From Nematostella vectensis (Eukaryota > Cnidaria > Anthozoa > Actiniaria > Edwardsiidae): a DNA stretch of 64,000 nt. Location: NCBI RefSeq assembly GCF_932526225.1, contig NC_064045.1, forward strand, positions 9,046,022 through 9,110,021, read 5' to 3'. The notes under the pieces are model-generated. The model worked only from the letters and a program-made list of their open reading frames with translations, was not told the DNA's origin and did no database searches. Every line of letters starts with the position of its first letter. The stretch's first letter is position 1. The position numbers and the translations under genes were made by a program. Below are positions 57,697 to 64,000 of this stretch, one piece after another.

Positions 57697-59424
57697 GAAT
57701 ATTTATCTTTATCTTATCTTTGGGATTTCAATAAAACATCATTAAAATGTAATGTGGTAGTTGTATTGTTTCATAAAGTGATCTCAACATACATTCCACC
57801 CTATTACCAGCATGGAAGCAAAATCGCCTGCTTTTGAAGGAAAATTTGACTTGAGTGAAATACCATAAGCTCTATAAAGACTTTGAGGGTTTAATTCTTA
57901 TCTAAAAGGTGTATTAATGAAGAAGGGACTTCTTTAATCATGTCAATTATTCAACGCCAATTCCTTATGTATATACGCTTGTAGTGTGAGTTCTTTGGGC
58001 AAATTTCTCCTTTCTATTATCATCATAATCTAGACCATCTTCGCATGGTATAATGTCTGCTAAGCGCTTGTCTGTTAGGAGATATGATAAAAAATAACAA
58101 CTTAACTGGTTACTATTTTACGATTTTTTCTCATTTCATTTTCATCCACCAGTTAGACCTGATAAAGGGTGATTGGTCCCACGAATGTCCCCCAAGCCCC
58201 TACTCTCAATTCCTCTGAGAGCGCCACGCCCTTCAAACTTGATCATGTGATGTTGGGAGTATAACCATAATCGTGATAATTATGTGGTTGGTGTTGTTTA
58301 TCATACCCTGTGGTGGTTGCTATGATGTTTATCATACCCTGTGGTGGTTGCTATGATGTTTATCATACCCTGTGGTGATTACTCTGATGTTTATCATACC
58401 CTGTGTTGATTGCTTTGTTGTTTATCATACCCTGTGGTGGTTGCTATGATGTTTATCATACCCTGTGTTGATTGCTTTGTTGTTTATCATACCCTGTGGT
58501 GATTGCTTTGTTGTTTATCATACCCTGTGGTGATTGCTATGGCGTTTATCATACCCTGTGTTAATTGCTTTGTTGTTTATCATACCCTCTAGTGGTTGCT
58601 ATGATGTTTATCATACCCTGTGTTGCTTGCTTTGTTGTTTATCATACCCTGTGTTGATTGCTATGATGTTTATCATACCCTGTGGTGATTGCTATGATGT
58701 TTATCATACCATGTGGTGATTGCTTTGTTGTTTATCATACCCTGTGGTGATTGCTATGTTTATCATACCACGTGGTGATTGCTTTGTTGTTTATCATACC
58801 CTGTGTTGATTGCTTTGTTGTTTATCATACTCTGTGGTGATTTCTATGATGTTTATCGCACCCTGTGGTCATTGCTTTGTTGTTTATCATACCATTTGTT
58901 GACTGCTTTGTTGTTGAACATATCATTTGTTGATTGCTTTGTTGTTTATCAATCCCCTTTGGCAATTGTTATAATGTTTATCATACCCTGTGACTTGAGA
59001 AACATACTCCTCCAAATGTAAGCAAGCGTACTCTAGATGTACTGTATTGACTGATACTTGAGCCAGCTGAAAAATCAAGTAACAAAAGATTGATAGATCT
59101 TAATAAAGGTATGTATCAGGGGTATAGGGGTATGCACTTTGCAATAAATTATAGCAAAGACCTACCAGCCATGCATCATTTTAGAGATTGACCCATTGGC
59201 CCTTGGCTATTTTTAGATGAAATTTTCAAAAAGAAAAGGGGGGGTAGATGTCCCCCCTTTTTATTCTTTTTTTACAGCCGGCCAAATAGTCAGCAGTATC
59301 CAAGCTTTCCAACAGTGCTTTGTGGTCCCATCTCTAATCCCTTGTTGCTGTGCTGATGTGAGCACAAGTTAATGGTTGCTTGTATTTTTCATAAAAAATA
59401 CAGCTATTTGAATATTTAACTTAC
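57697..59424. other. spacer between GFER and EXOC6
   Basis: Apart from the GFER poly(A) signal and the 31-bp satellite at 58292-58997, I see nothing coding. I searched the minus strand here for the expected C-terminal exons of EXOC6 and found none. Confidence 0.55.
58292..58997 (+). repeat. 31-bp satellite
   Basis: About 22 copies of GTTTATCATACCCTGTGGTG plus ATTGCTATGAT (31 bp), with CTTTGTT / CTATGAT alternation and some 28-bp and longer variants. Copies near the right end are more diverged. Confidence 0.93.
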
Positions 59425-62400
59425 CTGTGGTATTGAAATCTCTCTTCTTTTGATCAGCGAATTTATGCATCCTATCACAAACAGTGAAAGTCATGTTTTT
59501 TACAAAGAAAAGATTGAAGTTCAGGAGTATCTCTTTTGCACGTATATAAAAAAAATGGCTACAGAAAGATATTTACCATTAAGGGTCCTTGTAAGAAGAA
59601 GATTTGTTGATTTCCGCACTGAATCCCCTATCTCTGTTTGACTAGGAAAACAAATCTATTTGCTATAATACAAGAGCAACAGCTAACAAGATCAGAAATA
59701 GAGGAAAGGGAGAGAAGGAGGGGGGTTAGAGATACAAAGACAACAATATGACTGGACCGGTGTTTTCTTTCCTATTGTGAAGCCTTTTTCCTAGCCTTTT
59801 CTTATAAGAGTTCTGATTGTGAGACTGTCCACTTTTAGAGTCGTTTTAAGCTACTATGAGGGTGAACAGGGTCATTCACAAGGACAGAAGTCAAGTGGAA
59901 CTGGCGACAAGAGTACGAGGAGGGTGGGAAATTCTAGATCATTCCTTCACCTAGCGTTGCTATGGAATCCAGGGTGAGGATTTATTCTAGATCATTCCTT
60001 TACTCACCTGACATTGAGGTGCTCATTAAATCGCAGGCATGCACTGATGAATGTCTTGAACTAAAAAAGGAGAGCAAATACAATAAACAAGAATTCAACA
60101 AGAATTATTTGTGAGCACTGTGCTTTGATAGTTTAGCTTAATCAAAGACATGAATGATAACCCTAATACATCATTACATATACACACCTCTCCTAATGAA
60201 AACCCTAGTACATCATTACATATATATACATGTACACCCACCTCCTTGTACAGCTTTACAGCACATTCAGAGAACGGAAGAACCCTTGAGAACCCCTAGA
60301 AAAAAATAATATAATGTGACATAGAAATGAATTTCCTGGCTTCAGCTATTCTTGCCTGCGTGACACAGGCTTGCAGAAGCCCCCAGAAACAAGGTTAGGG
60401 TTAACACTAACCCTAACCCATAGAATCCCCCAGATTACTATGGGACTGAAAATGGTATATATAATGACTTCAAACTGAACCCTCCAAGATTATTATGTAA
60501 CTAATTAATTTGTCAAGACTTGAGTCTGAAAATGATACAGATATAAAAGACTTCAAACCAAACCCTCCAAGATTACTATGTAACTAGTCAATTTGAGTGT
60601 GGTATTATCAAGTGTTTTTTTTAAACATGATCATGAAATATTTTAGTCTTCCCTAACTAAAATATCCAATCTTAATAATAAGCAAATTTATATAGTGCTT
60701 TTCTTTTTAAGTTCTTATAACCTTACACTTATAGTAATATAGCCAAAAGAAAAAATAGGTAGGCAAGTTTGATTGAAATTTTGAATTTTCTACAGAGCTT
60801 TGAAAATTTTCTTGCCCGCATGAAAGGAGATTAAATCGAGGCATTAATTTCCTTTTTTGGCAGGAAAATCTTAACAAATAGGCCCTTAACGTATATGTAG
60901 CTACTGAACAAAAATTATTTACGGCAAGTGTATAATGCTTATCGTATATCTATAAATCATTTTTTTAGTATTATCGTACTATAAAAACTGTTGATAAACG
61001 GTATAAGACTGATAAGAATTTAAAAACATTAGAAAAGAAAAAGAAAAAAATTCTTCCAAGAGGGATTCGAACCCTTGACCTCTGTCTCACACCCTAGTCC
61101 AATGTGCTAACCACTTGGCCACACAGGTCACTACCAAAGGGTGAAGTACTAAAATTGTTTTTATTACTGCCTTGTATTGAACCCTACTTGCCCTTCGAAA
61201 AGTTTTGTCCAGCATGTCGAATTTGGGCATATCAAATTTGAATGTCAGCCCAGCGAAATCCAGAGAAAAGAGGCCTCTGCTAGCAGGATAATTTGAGCAA
61301 CTTTTTCATGTCATAAAACAAAAATACCCACCACAATTGAACATGTTACTGTTGTACAATATGTTTTGCACAATGAATCTAAAAAAAAGTGTCATTCTAT
61401 AAATTAGCAGGGCCACTTTTGTACAAAATAATAAGTAAGTTACTTTGAATATGCTTGACCCTACCACAATAAAGCTTTTGAAACTGTTGCAACTTGATTT
61501 CCCGTTTAAAGGAATCGGATCACGTATTGCAAACACTTTATAAATCAGTAACTTGACGTAAAGTTGAACAATCACATCTTATTGATTGTTTAACAAATCC
61601 CAAAACTGTTTGTTTATTTAGATATTTTCTTCTTTATAAGTGATTCTAAACTAGCGCATCATAATGACCAAAGCCCGAAGTATATCCTAACAAACCTCGC
61701 AAAAGCGGCCACTCATTGTGGTCAATTTTACACATTTTTTCTGCGTGATGACATAGTAGCTACTTGCACATGCGCAGTAGCTACAACAACACATTTTCCT
61801 TTAACCCGTTAAAATTCAGAGACGTCAATACCACAAAATATTGACGAAGAGTTTTGTATTGCTATGCCACCTACAAAGAAGCAAAAAAAAACCTAACAAT
61901 TCTGAAGGGTTATAAGGACTTTAAGGATCCAAAGCCCTTTTTCAATCTTGATGATATATTGATCCTCCTCTGAAATTGCACTCAAAGAAGATGCTGTCCA
62001 CCTCTTTTACTTATTAAAAACTTTGAAATTTTTATTAGAACTGTGTACCTTTTATTAGAAACTGTGTACTTTTTATTCGAAATTTTCTACTTTTTATTAA
62101 AAATGTTGCCTTTTTTATCAGAAACGTGAATTCTTTTATGAGAAATTGTGCACTTTTTATTAGAAACTGTATATTTTTTTAGAAACTTTGTACTTTTAAT
62201 TAGAAAATGGGCATTTTTTATTAGGAATTGTGCACTTTTTTTTAGAAACTATGTGCTTTTTATTAAAAACTGTGTACTTTTAATTAGAAACTGTGTATTT
62301 TTTATTAGAACTGTGTACCTTTTATTAGAAACTGTGTACTTTTTATTCGAAATTTTCTACTTTTTATTAAAAATGTTGCCTTTTTTATCAGAAACGTGAA

Positions 62401-64000
62401 TTCTTTTATGAGAAATTGTGCACTTTTTATTAGAAACTGTATATTTTTTTAGAAACTTTGTACTTTTAATTAGAAAATGGGCATTTTTTTATTAGGAATT
62501 GTGCACTTTTTATTAGAAACTATGTGCTTTTTATTAAAAACTGTGTACTTTTAATTAGAAACTGTGTATTTTTTATTAGAACTGTGTACCTTTTATTAGA
62601 AACTGTGTACTTTTTATTCGAAATTTTCTACTTTTTATTAAAAATGTTGCCTTTTTTTATCAGAAACGTGAATTCTTTTATGAGAAATTGTGCACTTTTT
62701 ATTAGAAACTGTGTACTTTTTTAGAAACTGTGTACTTTTTATTAGAAAATGGGCATTTTTTATTAGGAATTGTGCACTTTTTATTAGAAACTATGTGCTT
62801 TTTTTTAAAAACTGTGTACTTTTAATTAGAAACTGTGTATTTTTTTATTAGAAACTGTGTACTTTTTATTAGAAACTGTGTACTTTTAATTAGAAACTGT
62901 GTATTTTTTTATTAGAAACTGTGTACTTTTTATTAGAAACTGTGTACTTTTTATTAGAAATTGTGCACTTTCTATTAGAAACTGTGTACTTTTTTATTAG
63001 AAACTGTGTACTTTTTATAAGAAATTGTGCACTTTTTTTATCAGAAACTGTGTACTTTTTTATAAGAAACTATGTACTTTTTATTATAAACTGTGTACTT
63101 TTTACAGAGCTGCAACTCAATTATTTCAGAAAAGGGATCTTTCAGGTGTAAGAATTGCTGTTGACCACACCCAAAGTGCTATCCCTGAGGTAAAAATTGA
63201 TTTTGCCAATGATCCCCCCTGTTTCCATGGGAGTCCCCCCTGGTTCCTACATATTTACTGTACATATGCAGTTGGTCTACCTCTCTTAATTTCTCATCAG
63301 CGTGTGGAAAATCTGCAAGTATTCGATAGTACACATCTTTATCATCACAGTGGATGGGTGTATAATTGTCTTCTTCAAGAATCTTTCTGTAGATTTGACA
63401 AAGTAAAGCAAAACAGTTAATGCATATAAAAAAGGTCTCCACACGGCATGCTTAATCACAAATAACAATCATTATGTAAATCTGCATCTGTCAAGCTACC
63501 ATAGTTCAGGTCACTAATATTATGGTAAATTGCTTTTGCTAAAGAAAATGTAAAGCAAGATAAGTTTCTATCTATAAATTAAAGGGCAATTATGTTGACC
63601 AGTTTTCAAAATTCAGTTCACATGCTTGTCTTTATTTTCATTGTTATGTGTTATTATTTTGTCTAACAACAAGCAGCAATTGTTATTTTCATTGTTATTT
63701 GTTATTATTTTGTCTAACAACAAGCAGCAATGACACAAACTTCTCCAAACAAGGAAACACCTGAATTTTAAATATGGTATTTCCATTGTTCTATCCAAGT
63801 ACTTACTTGAAAACACTCTCCCAATCCTTGCTCAATGTCTCATTGTACTGATTTCTGAAAAAGAGACAAAATAGGAACAGCTACATCTAGTAACATAGAA
63901 AAACCCAGCTAACAGTGATTGCTTCAGCTAACACTGATTTTACCTCATTTCTAAGAGGACATCGTAGATGGGATTTACATTTAGACCATAACCCTGTTGA
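59425..64000 (-). CDS. EXOC6: exocyst complex component 6 (Sec15), partial
   Basis: Middle part of the Sec15 subunit that tethers secretory vesicles and binds Rab11/Rab8. Seven exons in phase: 64000-63944 (runs off the edge), 63854-63807, 63386-63281, 60295-60242, 60060-60008, 59641-59577, 59471-59425. Encoded blocks include NPIYDVLLEMR, NQYNETLSKDWESVFKKILE, NYTPIHCDD, FKTFISACLRFNEHLNV and VRKSTNLLLTRTL, each matching vertebrate EXOC6 in order. The last exon ends IKRREISIPQ with a strong GTAAGT donor, but the following ~300 residues of the family are not found further left, where a satellite and GFER lie. Either a very long intron, a rearrangement, an assembly join or a truncated copy explains this. 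Intron 3 (63280-60296) contains a higher-order satellite. Confidence 0.88.
60390..60420. repeat. short inverted telomere-like motif
   Basis: GGTTAGGGTTA faces TAACCCTAACCC across three bases: two TTAGGG-type units head to head. Too short to be a telomere remnant with certainty. Confidence 0.5.
60680..61135 (-). mobile_element. tRNA-derived SINE, minus strand
   Basis: On the minus strand the head (61135-61060) contains TGGCCAAGTGGTTAGC (A box) and GGTTCGAATCC (B box), with a tRNA-like length. About 360 bp further on is AAAAGCACTATATAAATTTG, a typical SINE tail motif. No clean acceptor stem or CCA-ready end, so I do not call a functional tRNA. Lies within EXOC6 intron 3. Confidence 0.55.
61247..61290. 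mobile_element. solo terminal fragment of the 36785-37580 element family
   Basis: CAGCCCAGCGAAAT..CAGAGAAAAGAGGCCTCTGC and TAGCAGG repeat the inner end of the inverted terminus at 37541-37577 with one mismatch. No partner end nearby. Confidence 0.7.
62030..63108. repeat. ~19-bp satellite with ~270-bp higher-order repeat
   Basis: Monomers of about 18-21 bp (TTTTTATTAGAAACTGTGTAC) fill the block. Distinct variants (TTCGAAATTTTC, AAAATGTTGCC, CAGAAACGTGAATTC, GAAAATGGGCATT) recur in the same order starting at 62041, 62311 and 62582, a higher-order unit of 270-271 bp. From about 62830 the monomers are more uniform. Confidence 0.92.
63640..63735. repeat. two-copy direct repeat
   Basis: GTTATTATTTTGTCTAACAA plus CAAGCAGCAA occurs at 63649 and 63701, with TTTTCATTGTTAT before each. 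Lies in EXOC6 intron 2. Confidence 0.85.

Noticed and set aside
61060-61135. Functional tRNA gene on the minus strand
   Set aside because: A and B boxes are present, but the ends do not pair as an acceptor stem and a SINE-like tail lies downstream.
63109-63192. Plus-strand exon (acceptor TTTACAG, donor GAG|GTAAAA) encoding a plausible ~28-residue peptide
   Set aside because: No other plus-strand exon nearby and it lies within EXOC6 intron 3; it may be a fragment of a mobile element but I could not name it.

Overview
The window looks like invertebrate nuclear DNA, most likely from a cnidarian (anthozoan). Genes are intron-rich with ordinary GT-AG junctions, the spacers are AT-rich, and satellites, MITE-like foldbacks, tRNA-derived SINEs and an LTR element are scattered through introns and intergenic DNA. 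The taxon is inferred from overall gene character, not from a diagnostic marker. Exon models were built by hand from splice motifs, reading phase and recalled family similarity; no search was run.

Left part (1-16 kb): a tandemly duplicated TATA promoter plus homeobox unit (one intact copy, one broken), a 27-bp minisatellite, a chromodomain gene whose promoter and 5' end recur as a decayed copy 9 kb away, and a complete 14-exon minus-strand gene (9624 to 6317) of an unnamed family with a SAP-like motif and possible transposase ancestry.

Middle (16-44 kb): a four-exon Ras-like GTPase whose third intron holds about 2.5 kb of 34-bp and 30-bp satellites; a two-exon secreted cysteine protein with an anaphylatoxin-like cysteine pattern; and a 20-exon mitochondrial complex III core 2 gene (UQCRC2, 43998 to 29151) whose introns carry several foldback elements and a young, internally deleted LTR retrotransposon.

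Right part (44-64 kb): ZNF598 diverges from UQCRC2 across about 580 bp holding CRE and ETS sites. It is followed by an intronless secreted DUF2961/GH172-type protein, an intronless class A GPCR, the sulfhydryl oxidase GFER/ALR, and part of exocyst subunit EXOC6/Sec15 running off the right edge.

Most striking is a recurrent structure. At four intron 3' ends in three genes (ZNF598 exon 2; UQCRC2 exons 3 and 11; exon 2 of the unnamed gene) the splice acceptor plus the first bases of the exon has been tandemly duplicated, to between 2 and 13 copies. In ZNF598 the 13 acceptors sit exactly 80 bp apart, and all 12 upstream ones lead to a premature stop. The encoded proteins are mostly unrelated housekeeping functions (ribosome quality control, respiration, oxidative folding, exocytosis); no operon-like cooperation is apparent.
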